Origin: a virus
Direction: 5' to 3' (one strand)
DNA: 64,000 nucleotides
Virus record (IMG/VR): IMGVR_UViG_3300042894_008159
Location: 1-64,000 of that record
In this document: positions 1-9,148 of the stretch, one piece after another
Numbering within the stretch: the first letter of the stretch is position 1
Layout of the letters: the number at the start of each line of letters is the position of its first letter
Notes under the pieces: model-generated
Database searches by the model: none
The model's input: the letters and a program-made list of their open reading frames with translations, nothing else
Told to the model about the DNA's origin: nothing
Program-made: the position numbers and the translations under genes

Positions 1-1130
1 TCCGGAAGAACCTGATGATCCAGAGGATCCACTTGATCCAGAAGATCCACTTGATCCGGATGAACCTGAAGTTCCGGAAGAACCTGCACCTCCGGATGTT
101 CCGGAAGAACCTGATGATCCAGATGATCCACTCGATCCGGATGAACCCGAGGTTCCAGAAGAACCTGCTCCTCCAGAGGTTCCAGAAGAACCCGATGATC
201 CAGAGGATCCACTTGATCCAGAAGAACCTGAGGTTCCGGAAGAACCTGTTCCACCAGATGTTCCAGAAGAACCCGATGATCCAGATGATCCACTTGATCC
301 AGAAGAACCTGAAGTTCCTGAAGAGCCAGAAGTCCCGGAAGAACCTGCTCCCCCGGAAGTACCCGAAGAACCCGATGATCCAGATGATCCACTTGATCCA
401 GAAGAACCTGAAGTTCCTGAAGAGCCAGAAGTCCCGGAAGAACCTGCTCCCCCGGAAGTACCCGAAGAACCTGATGATCCAGAAGATCCACTTGATCCAG
501 AAGTTCCTGAAGAGCCAGAAGTCCCGGAAGAACCTGCACCTCCGGATGTTCCGGAAGAACCTGATGATCCAGAGGATCCACTCGATCCGGATGAACCTGA
601 GGTTCCAGAAGAACCTGATCCTCCGGATGTTCCGGAAGAACCTGATGATCCAGAGGATCCACTTGATCCAGAAGAACCTGAGGTTCCGGAAGAACCTGTT
701 CCTCCGGAAGTTCCAGAAGAACCCGACGATCCAGATGATCCACTTGATCCAGAAGAACCAGAAGTTCCAGAAGAACCAGAAGTTCCGGAAGAACCTGCTC
801 CACCGGAGGTTCCGGAAGATCCCGATGATCCGGAGGATCCACTTGATCCGGATGAGCCCGAGGTTCCTGAAGAACCAGAAGTTCCAGAAGAACCTGCTCC
901 ACCGGAGGTTCCGGAAGATCCAGAAGTACCAGATGAACCTGTTCCTCCAGAAGTTCCGGAAGATCCAGAAGTCCCAGATGAACCAGAAAACCCGGATGTT
1001 CCAGATGATCCAGAAGAACCTGAAGTTCCGGATGTTCCTGTTCCACCAGAGGTACCAGATGATCCAGAAGTCCCAGAAGATCCAGAAGTTCCAGAAGTAC
1101 CATTTAAACCTGAAGTACCGCTTGTTCCTG
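1..1130 (-). repeat. Distal Gly-X-Y coding repeat block
   Basis: A second run of 9-bp Gly-Ser-Ser/Gly-Thr-Ser codon units, in the same frame as the proximal block and richer in GSS. It is separated from the proximal block by the globular domain and is still open at base 1. Confidence 0.88.
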
Positions 1131-4100
1131 AGGTTGATGTATAGGCAGCTGCTGCTACTCCTATATTTTTAATATTAACAATTACAGAAGGAGCTGCTGG
1201 AGCAACATAGGGAGTAGTAATAGCAGGAAAGGCAACAATCTCGCCAAATTCAGTGGATGCCGCAAATATTAATTCCAAATAATCTCCCTGTAAAAGCTCA
1301 ACTATTATGCTTACAAAAGGAAGTTGGATGACAGAATTTGAAACTAGGTCAATGTATGAATCTGTTCTAATAATGTCTGTTCCATTTTTTCTCAGCCAAA
1401 AATTCATCAGGCAATTTGTTCCTTGTGATTTTTGAACTTGTGGAGAAAAAGAAAATTCATAAATCCCAGAATAAGTTGGAGTAACCCTTGAATTACTGAC
1501 CAAAGAAAATCCATTTTCTATTTCAACCGTATTGTAAGTTATTATGGTTGGAGTATCTTCCGCTGTTACTGTTTGAGTAGTAGAATCACTATAAGAAGCA
1601 TAATAATTCATGATTCCGGCCCCGCTGGTCCCACTTGACCCAGAAGTTCCGCTGGTTCCAAAAGAACCATTTATACCAGATGTTCCAGAGGAACCCGATG
1701 TTCCGGTAGTACCGGACGAACCCGAAGTTCCAGAAGTTCCGGTGGTACCTGAAGATCCGGAGGTTCCAAAGGTTCCATTCAAACCAGAAGTACCAGATGA
1801 TCCAGTTGTTCCAGAAGAACCCGATGTTCCTGATGTTCCATCGGTTCCAGAAGTCCCTGCTGTTCCATCGGATCCAGAGGTTCCTGAAGTTCCAAAAGTC
1901 CCATCTAGACCAGAAGTTCCAGAGGTTCCATTGAATCCAGAAGTTCCAGAAGAACCAGTAGTTCCAGAAGAACCCGATGTCCCGGAGGTACCGTCAGAAC
2001 CAGAAGTTCCAGAAGTTCCATCTAAACCAGAAGTTCCAGAAGAACCCGATGTTCCAGAAGTACCGTCAGAACCAGAAGTTCCAGAAGTTCCGTCGAAACC
2101 AGAAGTTCCAGAAGTTCCAAAAGTTCCATCTAAACCAGAAGTTCCAGAGGATCCCGATGTTCCAGCAGTCCCATCTGATCCAGAAGTTCCAGATGAACCA
2201 GATGTTCCAGAAGAACCGGTAGTTCCAGAAGATCCCGATGTTCCAGCAGTCCCATCTGATCCAGAAGTTCCAGATGAACCAGATGTTCCAGAGGATCCAG
2301 TAGTTCCAGAGGATCCCGATGTTCCAGCAGTCCCATCTGATCCAGAAGTTCCAGATGAACCAGATGTTCCAGAAGATCCACTAGTTCCAGATGATCCCGA
2401 TGAGCCAGAAGTTCCGGATGTTCCATCTGATCCAGAAGTTCCAGATGAACCAGATGTTCCAGAAGAACCAGTAGTTCCAGAAGATCCCGATGTTCCAGCA
2501 GTCCCATCTGATCCAGAAGTTCCAGATGAACCAGATGTTCCAGAGGATCCAGTAGTTCCAGAGGATCCCGATGTTCCAGCAGTCCCATCTGATCCAGAAG
2601 TTCCAGATGAACCAGATGTTCCAGAAGATCCACTAGTTCCAGAGGATCCCGATGTTCCAGCAGTCCCATCTGATCCAGAAGTTCCAGATGAACCAGATGA
2701 ACCAGAAGATCCGGTAGTACCGGAGGATCCGGAAGAACCAGAAGTTCCGGAAGTTCCATCTGATCCAGAAGTTCCAGATGAACCAGATGTTCCAGAAGAT
2801 CCACTAGTTCCAGATGATCCCGATGAGCCAGAAGTTCCGGATGTTCCATCTGATCCAGAAGTCCCTGATGATCCTGATGTACCCGAAGATCCGGTAGTTC
2901 CAGAGGATCCCGATGTTCCAGCAGTCCCATCTGATCCAGAAGTTCCAGATGAACCAGATGTTCCAGAAGATCCAGTAGTTCCGGAGGATCCCGATGTTCC
3001 AGCAGTCCCATCAGAACCAGAAGTACCCGATGAACCTGATGTACCTGAAGAACCAGTAGTTCCAGAGGATCCCGATGAGCCAGAAGTTCCAGAGGTTCCA
3101 TCTGATCCAGAAGTTCCTGATGTACCTGAAGAACCAGTAGTTCCAGAGGATCCCGATGAGCCAGAAGTTCCAGAGGTTCCATCTGATCCAGAAGTTCCTG
3201 ATGTACCTGAAGAACCAGTAGTTCCAGAGGATCCCGATGAACCAGAAGTTCCTGAAGTCCCATCTGATCCAGAAGTTCCCGATGAACCTGATGTACCTGA
3301 AGAACCAGTAGTTCCAGAGGATCCGGAAGAGCCAGAAGTTCCGGATGTTCCATCTGATCCAGAAGTTCCAGATGATCCAGATGATCCAGAGGATCCAGTA
3401 GTTCCAGAGGATCCCGATGTTCCAGCAGTCCCATCTGATCCAGAAGTTCCAGATGAACCAGATGTTCCAGAAGATCCAGTAGTTCCGGAGGATCCCGATG
3501 TTCCAGCAGTCCCATCAGAACCAGAAGTACCCGATGAACCTGATGTACCTGAAGAACCAGTAGTTCCAGAGGATCCCGATGAGCCAGAAGTTCCAGAGGT
3601 TCCATCTGATCCAGAAGTTCCAGAAGAACCTGATGTACCTGAAGAACCAGTAGTTCCGGATGATCCAGATGAGCCAGAAGTTCCAGAGGTTCCATCTGAT
3701 CCAGAAGTTCCAGATGAACCTGATGTTCCTGAAGAACCAGTAGTTCCGGATGATCCAGATGAGCCAGAAGTTCCGGATGTTCCATCTGATCCAGAAGTTC
3801 CAGATGAACCAGATGTTCCTGAAGAACCAGTAGTTCCGGATGATCCAGATGAGCCAGAAGTTCCGGATGTTCCATCTGATCCAGAAGTTCCAGATGAACC
3901 AGATGTTCCAGAAGATCCAGTAGTTCCAGAGGATCCCGATGAGCCAGAAGTTCCGGATGTTCCATCTGATCCAGAAGTTCCAGATGAACCAGATGTTCCA
4001 GAAGATCCAGTAGTTCCAGAGGATCCCGATGAGCCAGAAGTTCCAGAGGTTCCTCTTGTACCATCAGATCCAGAAGTTCCTGATGATCCACTGGTTCCAG

Positions 4101-4548
4101 AAGTACCAGAACTTCCTGTTGTTCCAGAAGATCCACTGGTTCCGGTAGATCCAGAAGTACCAGAGCTGCCTGAAGTACCAGAACTTCCCGAGCTAGATCC
4201 TCCGGTTCCACCACCGCTAGAATCCCCACTCATGTTAGAGAAAATCACGGTTACACCTGGGTCCCAGGTAAAATCTAAAATTCCTTCGTTAGAGATTGGA
4301 TCAGTAACTACATCACCTATAGCCTGAATACATTGTTGATATAGGTCATATCCTTGACCGGTTTTAGTAATATAAACTACAGTTCCATAATAAAATCTAG
4401 AAGCTGTAAGAGGTCCAGAATTGTAAACAGTAGTGAAGTAAAGGTAAACCCCGTTTTCGACCGCAATAATTTCCGAGAGTGTGTCTAACTCGAAAGAAGT
4501 GGCCAGTGTTTGTGAACCAGAAATATATTGTATTACAATCTTTTTCAC
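1..4548 (-). CDS. Collagen-like (Gly-Ser/Thr-Ser) tail fibre, 3' end beyond window
   Basis: The minus-strand frame from the GTG at 4548 stays open to base 1, so at least 1516 codons are present and the C-terminus is missing. About 110 ordinary residues (start MKKIVIQYISGSQT) lead into roughly 285-290 Gly-X-Y triplets, almost all GTS or GSS with rare charged residues and no proline. A globular segment of about 160 residues follows (about 1131-1611; NYYASYSDSTTQTVTAEDTP, later SGIYEFSFSP, FWLRKNG) that resembles C1q/TNF-type jelly rolls of phage and bacterial collagen-like proteins. At least 125 more triplets run off the edge. The GTG abuts the stop of the previous gene (TAGGTG), which implies translational coupling; an internal ATG at 4233 is a possible alternative. 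Inferred role: trimeric fibre stalk with a receptor-binding or trimerising head. Reading frame certain, function inferred. Confidence 0.8.
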   Translation of the reverse strand, partial: MKKIVIQYISGSQTLATSFELDTLSEIIAVENGVYLYFTTVYNSGPLTASRFYYGTVVYITKTGQGYDLYQQCIQAIGDVVTDPISNEGILDFTWDPGVTVIFSNMSGDSSGGGTGGSSSGSSGTSGSSGTSGSTGTSGSSGTTGSSGTSGTSGSSGTSGSDGTRGTSGTSGSSGSSGTTGSSGTSGSSGTSGSDGTSGTSGSSGSSGTTGSSGTSGSSGTSGSDGTSGTSGSSGSSGTTGSSGTSGSSGTSGSDGTSGTSGSSGSSGTTGSSGTSGSSGTSGSDGTSGTSGSSGSSGTTGSSGTSGSSGTSGSDGTSGTSGSSGSSGTTGSSGTSGSSGTSGSDGTAGTSGSSGTTGSSGTSGSSGTSGSDGTAGTSGSSGTTGSSGSSGSSGTSGSDGTSGTSGSSGSSGTTGSSGTSGSSGTSGSDGTSGTSGSSGSSGTTGSSGTSGTSGSDGTSGTSGSSGSSGTTGSSGTSGTSGSDGTSGTSGSSGSSGTTGSSGTSGSSGTSGSDGTAGTSGSSGTTGSSGTSGSSGTSGSDGTAGTSGSSGTTGSSGTSGSSGTSGSDGTSGTSGSSGSSGTSGSSGTSGSSGTSGSDGTSGTSGSSGSSGTTGSSGSSGSSGTSGSDGTAGTSGSSGTSGSSGTSGSSGTSGSDGTAGTSGSSGTTGSSGTSGSSGTSGSDGTAGTSGSSGTTGSSGTSGSSGTSGSDGTSGTSGSSGSSGTSGSSGTSGSSGTSGSDGTAGTSGSSGTTGSSGTSGSSGTSGSDGTAGTSGSSGTTGSSGTSGSSGTSGSDGTAGTSGSSGTSGLDGTFGTSGTSGFDGTSGTSGSDGTSGTSGSSGTSGLDGTSGTSGSDGTSGTSGSSGTTGSSGTSGFNGTSGTSGLDGTFGTSGTSGSDGTAGTSGTDGTSGTSGSSGTTGSSGTSGLNGTFGTSGSSGTTGTSGTSGSSGTTGTSGSSGTSGINGSFGTSGTSGSSGTSGAGIMNYYASYSDSTTQTVTAEDTPTIITYNTVEIENGFSLVSNSRVTPTYSGIYEFSFSPQVQKSQGTNCLMNFWLRKNGTDIIRTDSYIDLVSNSVIQLPFVSIIVELLQGDYLELIFAASTEFGEIVAFPAITTPYVAPAAPSVIVNIKNIGVAAAAYTSTSGTSGTSGLNGTSGTSGSSGTSGSSGTSGGTGTSGTSGSSGSSGTSGFSGSSGTSGSSGTSGGTGSSGTSGSSGTSGGAGSSGTSGSSGTSGSSGSSGSSGSSGSSGTSGGAGSSGTSGSSGTSGSSGSSGSSGSSGSSGTSGGTGSSGTSGSSGSSGSSGSSGSSGTSGGSGSSGTSGSSGSSGSSGSSGSSGTSGGAGSSGTSGSSGTSGSSGSSGSSGSSGTSGGAGSSGTSGSSGTSGSSGSSGSSGSSGSSGTSGGAGSSGTSGSSGTSGSSGSSGSSGSSGSSGTSGGTGSSGTSGSSGSSGSSGSSGSSGTSGGAGSSGTSGSSGSSGSSGSSGSSGTSGGAGSSGTSGSSGSSGSSGSSGSSGSSGSSG
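1612..4212 (-). repeat. Proximal Gly-X-Y coding repeat block
   Basis: About 2.6 kb of degenerate 9-bp units, mostly GGA-(A/T)CN-TCN on the minus strand, arranged in higher-order near-identical blocks (the stretch decoding to GTSGTAGTSGSSGTSG recurs many times). The frame is kept throughout. The repeat creates long spurious open frames on both strands. Confidence 0.9.
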
Positions 4549-4878
4549 CTACGCCTGAACTATTGTTTGTGAAAAAATATAACCCTGTGATTGAAAATCC
4601 AAAGTCACAATTTGGGCCTCTATTAAAAGATTGTCGGTGGCTGCCAGCCAGGCTTGCTCCATGGCTTGGGCATCAGCAAAAGATGTCCCAAAGAAGGACA
4701 GCTTAGTTGAAAAATTGTTGATATTAGGTTGGACAACTGTTGTGTTAACAGAGTCTAGAAAAATGAAAAAGCCGGTAGCTCCCGTGGAAATAGATCCTAC
4801 AGAAGACGGATTGATAGCTAAGGAAAGAATTTTACCTGCACTATCCTTGCCGTATTTTATTTCGATGAGGCCTAACAT
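4549..4878 (-). CDS. Small hypothetical protein upstream of collagen-like fibre
   Basis: 109 aa, start MLGLIEIKYGKDSAG. No family recognised. It contains a short GSISTGATGFF stretch like the Gly-x-Thr-Gly runs scattered through the tail proteins here, and looks like a compact, mostly beta domain with a helix (FADAQAMEQAWLAATDN). Its TAG stop directly touches the GTG of the collagen-like fibre, so the two are probably co-translated. A fibre-attachment or assembly role is only a contextual guess. Confidence 0.7.
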   Translation of the reverse strand: MLGLIEIKYGKDSAGKILSLAINPSSVGSISTGATGFFIFLDSVNTTVVQPNINNFSTKLSFFGTSFADAQAMEQAWLAATDNLLIEAQIVTLDFQSQGYIFSQTIVQA

Positions 4879-4892
4879 TTATGTTCACCGCC

Positions 4893-5138
4893 TTAAAGGT
4901 TGGGTTCAACGGCTTGTCCTACTTTCCCCGTGTAGTTGTAAACTTTGACAAGATTATCGTAGCACTTTTTCATCTGCTCGTCGGAGAGACAGTCTACCAC
5001 GTCGTTCAAAACTCTTTGGTCGTTTCCAGAAGCGGCAACCAGCAAATTCTTCATGTGCTGTTTCATGTCATTTTCTCCGTACATGGGTTGACCATATTTC
5101 ATTTCATTCATCTTCGTCAGTTCAGAAAATTTTCTCAT
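4893..5138 (-). CDS. Small protein, possible capsid-targeting-like N-terminus
   Basis: 81 aa, start MRKFSELTKMNEMKYGQ. First gene after an AGATATATA motif at 5160-5168. The N-terminus (F-x-E-L-T-K-M-N-E) recalls the short amphipathic leaders ending in (L/I)xE seen in the right-hand gene cluster, though with Met at the key position. The rest is helical and acidic, with two cysteines (CLSDEQMKKCYDN). No family recognised. Confidence 0.65.
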   Translation of the reverse strand: MRKFSELTKMNEMKYGQPMYGENDMKQHMKNLLVAASGNDQRVLNDVVDCLSDEQMKKCYDNLVKVYNYTGKVGQAVEPNL

Positions 5139-5159
5139 AATATTGTGTTTTTTCTTTCT

Positions 5160-5168
5160 TATATATCT
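5160..5168 (-). promoter_or_regulatory. AGATATATA motif, candidate phage promoter
   Basis: Minus strand AGATATATA followed by AGAAAG, 21 nt between the motif and the ATG at 5138. Same motif and spacing as at the other operon heads in this window. Confidence 0.55.
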
Positions 5169-5727
5169 AGTTTCTTTTCTGTACTTCCATGTCTAACTCC
5201 ATGAAGTTACATTTAAAAGAAACAGTGAATGTGTTCACACTAGGTGCATTTTGGGTGTAATTCAAGGTGATTCCGTTTATCCCCGTTAGGTTGACTTCTT
5301 TAAATACAACCGAGACAATTACTCCTCCTTCGTTGTTCAAAATTCTAAGAGGTAAAACGGGAGTAAATAGGTCATCATTCTGGAAAGCTAGTTTATCTAA
5401 AACAGTTTCCAACATGATAAAATAATTTACAAATCCCTCACCTATTCTAAACGAAACATCGAAATCTCTGGTAAATAAATCTTGGACTGGGGTTGCGCTT
5501 TGATAGTTAATTTGTTTTCCCAAGTTCTTCGTCTGTGATACCAGATTTGTACTCATAGTAGGGAACCCCACCGACTGAATACTGGAATTCATGAAGGAGG
5601 TGATCGTGTCGTAAGGGGTTGGCTGTTTTTTTAAATAATCAATCCATCGATTTTCTACACTAGGTGGAAAAAACCCTTTGGGAAAGTTGAAGTAAAATGA
5701 ATTGGATCTTGCGTTTAAAATTGCCAT
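5167..5727 (-). CDS. Tail structural protein, possibly tail-tube fold
   Basis: 186 aa, start MAILNARSNSFYFNFPKGFF. Alternating beta pattern with PVQDLFTRDFDVSFRIGEGFVNYFIMLE in the middle and a C-terminal strand TFTVSFKCNFMELDMEV. Size and the 'FDVSFR...G-x-x-NYFI' pattern recall tail-tube-type proteins (T4 gp19 is 163 aa), but similarity is weak by eye. Its stop overlaps the AGATATATA motif that serves the next gene. It could instead be a baseplate-to-tube adaptor. Confidence 0.6.
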   Translation of the reverse strand: MAILNARSNSFYFNFPKGFFPPSVENRWIDYLKKQPTPYDTITSFMNSSIQSVGFPTMSTNLVSQTKNLGKQINYQSATPVQDLFTRDFDVSFRIGEGFVNYFIMLETVLDKLAFQNDDLFTPVLPLRILNNEGGVIVSVVFKEVNLTGINGITLNYTQNAPSVNTFTVSFKCNFMELDMEVQKRN

Positions 5728-5744
5728 CTTAAATTGTTAATTTT

Positions 5745-8303
5745 CTAGAATCCAGCCCTTGGTCTAAAACCTCCCAAGGGAGGCCTGGTATTTGAGCTTC
5801 CCCCTCCTCTTGGAAAAGTTGGGCGATTTGGACCTCCAGAATCAGATCCACTTTGATTTCCGGTACTTCCACCTTGAGCAGCAGTACCTCCTGTGTCCAA
5901 TCCACCTTCAGTGTTACCATAGGCTGCAAGCTGGTCCATAAATAGTTGTCCAGATATTCCATAATTTGCAAAAAGACCAGAAACTGCGTCGGTGAAAATT
6001 TGCTTTGTTATTCCAGAATATATTTTGTACCCAAGAGCGGATGGATTAAGGAAATAATCAATAATTTGTTGATTTGACCAACCGGAATCTATTTTACCTT
6101 GTACGTCAGAAGCTATTGCCGCCTTGAATGCAGTAATTCCCAAAACATTAAGAGTTTGGGTTTGTACCGAAGAATTTTCAGTTGTCGTTGTTCCAGAAGT
6201 ACCAGAAGTGCTACCACTTGCCACTGGAGCTCTTTGCCAGTAACTTTGAACTGATGTTAAATAGGGGGAAAATATTGTTGATTCACGAGGAATTTGACCC
6301 GTAATTAAAGCAAGGTCTGATCTGGCTTCTACACCACCTGTTGGACCGGTTTCAACTGGAATTGCAGGGGGGGTTGGCTCATTGTCTTTCAACCAATTTC
6401 CATAATATAAAACTGAGGAAGAAGAACTCGAGATTCTAGCCGTTCCTGAATTGTTATTTGGTGATGTAAAATTTCGTGCTAAAAGCTGAATGTCACTAAT
6501 AGAATCAGATGAAGATAAAGATCTTCTAGCCAATCTGGATCCAATACTGGAAAATCTTGAGAATAAGTTTTGCCCAGATACTGGTGAAGATTCGGTTATC
6601 ACTGGCTGATTGGAAATATAAAATTTACGATTTGTAAATGTTAAAATTTGGGCTGACAAACTTTGGTCAACTTTAAAAGCAAGTTCACCTTGAGAAGCAT
6701 TGGCTAGGTTTTTATCTGATATAGATGGGGCAAACAATTTGTTATTTTTATTGTCTATGAAGACAAGTTTAAAAGTCCCGGATGAAGTTAAATCTATTTT
6801 CTCTGTTACTCCATTGGGATTCTTTTTAAAGAAAGTGAACTTGTAATAATTATCGAATGGTAAAATTCTTATGTATGCTTGGCCCAATCCATAAGAAATA
6901 GTTTGAGCTACTCCACCATCAGCTTGGCTTATTGTTGTTCCAGTAACAGTTAGATTTGACATTGTTAAATTAACCGTGCTATTTTCAACAAACACATTTT
7001 GATATTTCACAATTTCCATAGGAGCAATTGATGAAGATGGAACAGTGATATTGGATTGATTTGCCAATTTGTTGTAAATCTTCTGAGTCTGCGGAAAAAC
7101 GGAAAGCTGCAATGGAGCGATAAAAGCTCCATATCTACCAGGATTGATGGAAGTAAAAGAAGCATTTCTTACCAAACGAGATTGATCCACAGAATTTACT
7201 AGTGTCATAGTATAACGCAACGTAAACGAAGCAGCCACCGATGGATATCTAATAATAGGTCTGTAAAGCAACGGAATATCAAATGCCGTTGTTTGTATTG
7301 TTGAAAAATTGTTGGTAATAATGAAAGCCGCTCCGATTTGCTCCGCCGTTTCAACCTTGTGGTCTACGTAATATTGGTTTCCAATAGAATTTTGAAATAG
7401 GATGAAATTTTCAATAAATCCTCCATTGTCAGTAGCAAAATATTCGAAATAATCTCCATTTTCGGCTGGACCTACATAGGCTCCAACATTAGAAAAAGGA
7501 TCTTCAGATTCTAAAGAAAGAGCTGCATACAAAGTAACCCCATATTGGTTATATCCGTTAACTTGGGTTATATCATTTATTTGCCATACAGAAATCCGCA
7601 TTGGAGAACCAGTTACATATCCTCTTCCACTACGAGATGTTTTTCCAGCCAAAGTATCTGGTTTGTTCGAAAAACTAGCCGCTGCATATTGGTTGTTCAT
7701 GTCCACTAATGAAGGGACGTTGATCTGAAAATACTTGTCGTAAATGTTCGACCCAATTGTTAGAGGATTGGGATCCAAAGTATAATTTTGAGCCGTTCCT
7801 GAACTCAATTCAATTTGTGAAAAAGTAACGTAGGATCCGTCTTGATCTAAGAATGCAATAGATAAAACCAGTCCGTCGATATTTTCCAAATTATATCCCT
7901 GTAAAATGTGATATCTCACGGTGTCATAAATCACCGAAATATTCGAAGGGAATGTAATTTCAAGATCTGCAGTGGGGGTTAGCTTTGGGTTAAAATCATT
8001 GTAAGGTACAATCAAATTTGGGTTCAATGGAATGAAAGAGTTTTCAGAAGTTTTAACCACATTGTTTAAAGCGGTGTTCTGAGTGATAGAATAATTTTCA
8101 TCCAAATTGAAAATTTGGACCTCGTTGGTTGGAGATCCTTTATATTCTATAATTCCGTTGATTAATTTGTTAAATCCTACGGTTGGGCTTCCTCCCCCGT
8201 TGTTTACAAAATAAGTTTCTGGATTTGGCTGAGCAGCATACATGTACTCCATAACCAAATAAGGAGTTAATTGTACATATTTAGATGTTGTGGTGTATGC
8301 CAT
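5745..8303 (-). CDS. Large virion structural protein, Gly-rich C-terminus
   Basis: 852 aa, start MAYTTTSKYVQLTPYLVMEY. Beta-rich, few cysteines, with a Ser/Gly-rich linker (about 590-740) and a C-terminal tail of Gly, Ser and Arg (SGGPNRPTFPRGGG, ending GFRPRAGF). The start is preceded by A-rich DNA (AAAATAAAAAACAAAAAA) and no Shine-Dalgarno. No specific family recognised. Placement between tail fibres and the candidate tube protein favours a tail or baseplate role. The basic Gly-rich tail might bind nucleic acid or a partner, which is inference. Confidence 0.75.
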   Translation of the reverse strand: MAYTTTSKYVQLTPYLVMEYMYAAQPNPETYFVNNGGGSPTVGFNKLINGIIEYKGSPTNEVQIFNLDENYSITQNTALNNVVKTSENSFIPLNPNLIVPYNDFNPKLTPTADLEITFPSNISVIYDTVRYHILQGYNLENIDGLVLSIAFLDQDGSYVTFSQIELSSGTAQNYTLDPNPLTIGSNIYDKYFQINVPSLVDMNNQYAAASFSNKPDTLAGKTSRSGRGYVTGSPMRISVWQINDITQVNGYNQYGVTLYAALSLESEDPFSNVGAYVGPAENGDYFEYFATDNGGFIENFILFQNSIGNQYYVDHKVETAEQIGAAFIITNNFSTIQTTAFDIPLLYRPIIRYPSVAASFTLRYTMTLVNSVDQSRLVRNASFTSINPGRYGAFIAPLQLSVFPQTQKIYNKLANQSNITVPSSSIAPMEIVKYQNVFVENSTVNLTMSNLTVTGTTISQADGGVAQTISYGLGQAYIRILPFDNYYKFTFFKKNPNGVTEKIDLTSSGTFKLVFIDNKNNKLFAPSISDKNLANASQGELAFKVDQSLSAQILTFTNRKFYISNQPVITESSPVSGQNLFSRFSSIGSRLARRSLSSSDSISDIQLLARNFTSPNNNSGTARISSSSSSVLYYGNWLKDNEPTPPAIPVETGPTGGVEARSDLALITGQIPRESTIFSPYLTSVQSYWQRAPVASGSTSGTSGTTTTENSSVQTQTLNVLGITAFKAAIASDVQGKIDSGWSNQQIIDYFLNPSALGYKIYSGITKQIFTDAVSGLFANYGISGQLFMDQLAAYGNTEGGLDTGGTAAQGGSTGNQSGSDSGGPNRPTFPRGGGSSNTRPPLGGFRPRAGF

Positions 8304-8314
8304 TTTTTTGTTTT

Positions 8315-9148
8315 TTATTTTCCAAATTGAAGAAATTTTGGGGTGTAAGTTAGCCCCACACCCAAATTAGGTCCTCTTACAATATATCCGTTTGATCCTG
8401 CTGTAAATCCAAAACCTACTGACATTCCAATACCAAAAGATTTTCTGGAATTACGCAAAGCCTTTCTAGATTCTTCATCATCCAATAAGTTAATTGAATT
8501 TAATTCATTAAATGTTATACCAGGAAAATCCGTAGAAGCTCTGACATACAAACGTTTGGTTTGTGGATCTCTGAATAACCCAGTTACCAAATCGATTTTT
8601 TGTTCGATTTCAAGATGAACCATACCCGGGGTAATTGAAGGTTGTATTTTCCAATTCACCCCATTGGAATCAGATTTTGACTCGCAAGTATCATAGGAAA
8701 TTGAATAAGGTAAAACTCCAGAGATAGACATCCTATTTTTCCCCTTCAAAGTCGGGTTGTATTTGAAATTAAAAGCTGGCTTATTGTTTTCAAAAGAAGA
8801 TGTAATTGGAATATAGATTGAAGTGTCGCGATATTCAATTTCAGTTTGAATGATTACCTTCGCCTTTTTTTTCTTTTCAAGATCTAACCTTCTTAAAAGA
8901 TCAATGTTTTCTTCACTCAATTCAGAATAAAAAAGATCCATTGATGATTTTTGTGCCAACAAAGTTTCATTTTCCGAAGAAATAACATCAATAGAATCAT
9001 GTGACGCCAGATAATTATTTAAATGTCTTTGAGAATCTACTTTGGCTTGCTGCAATTCCTGATTCTGCCAAATTGAACCTAGAAAAAGAAGACAAGTTAA
9101 AAGAGATAGAGAAACAATAATTTTGAGTTTTGAATCAAAGTTTTTCAT
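8315..9148 (-). CDS. Membrane-anchored coiled-coil protein, candidate spanin
   Basis: 277 aa. Residues about 8-27 form one hydrophobic segment (IIVSLSLLTCLLFLGSIW) after a basic start (MKNFDSKLK), giving N-in/C-out topology. Residues about 30-95 are a heptad-rich coiled coil ending in KKKKAKVIIQTEIEYRDTSI. The rest is beta-rich and ends GVGLTYTPKFLQFGK, with alternating residues and a terminal aromatic cluster as in outer-membrane strands. An inner-membrane anchor, periplasmic coil and possible outer-membrane-active end would fit a unimolecular spanin; I recall similar single-TM coiled-coil proteins in Bacteroidota phages. The start overlaps the upstream coiled-coil gene by 14 nt. Function is inferred. 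Confidence 0.7.
   Translation of the reverse strand: MKNFDSKLKIIVSLSLLTCLLFLGSIWQNQELQQAKVDSQRHLNNYLASHDSIDVISSENETLLAQKSSMDLFYSELSEENIDLLRRLDLEKKKKAKVIIQTEIEYRDTSIYIPITSSFENNKPAFNFKYNPTLKGKNRMSISGVLPYSISYDTCESKSDSNGVNWKIQPSITPGMVHLEIEQKIDLVTGLFRDPQTKRLYVRASTDFPGITFNELNSINLLDDEESRKALRNSRKSFGIGMSVGFGFTAGSNGYIVRGPNLGVGLTYTPKFLQFGK

Noticed and set aside
1-4212. CRISPR-like appearance of regular repeats (also 45025-45675 and 29182-29583)
   Set aside because: Repeats are contiguous, in frame, coding and degenerate, with no spacer structure or cas genes.
2130-4229. Minus-strand Leu-Glu-rich open frame of 699 codons
   Set aside because: Same strand but wrong frame of the 9-bp repeat; it stops within the repeat and has no non-repetitive domain.
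1610-4327. Long plus-strand open frame rich in Val-Pro-Glu/Asp (905 codons), and a similar one at 15-1172
   Set aside because: They are antisense readings of the collagen-like repeats; the minus-strand Gly-X-Y frame is open from 4548 to base 1 with globular domains and explains the composition.
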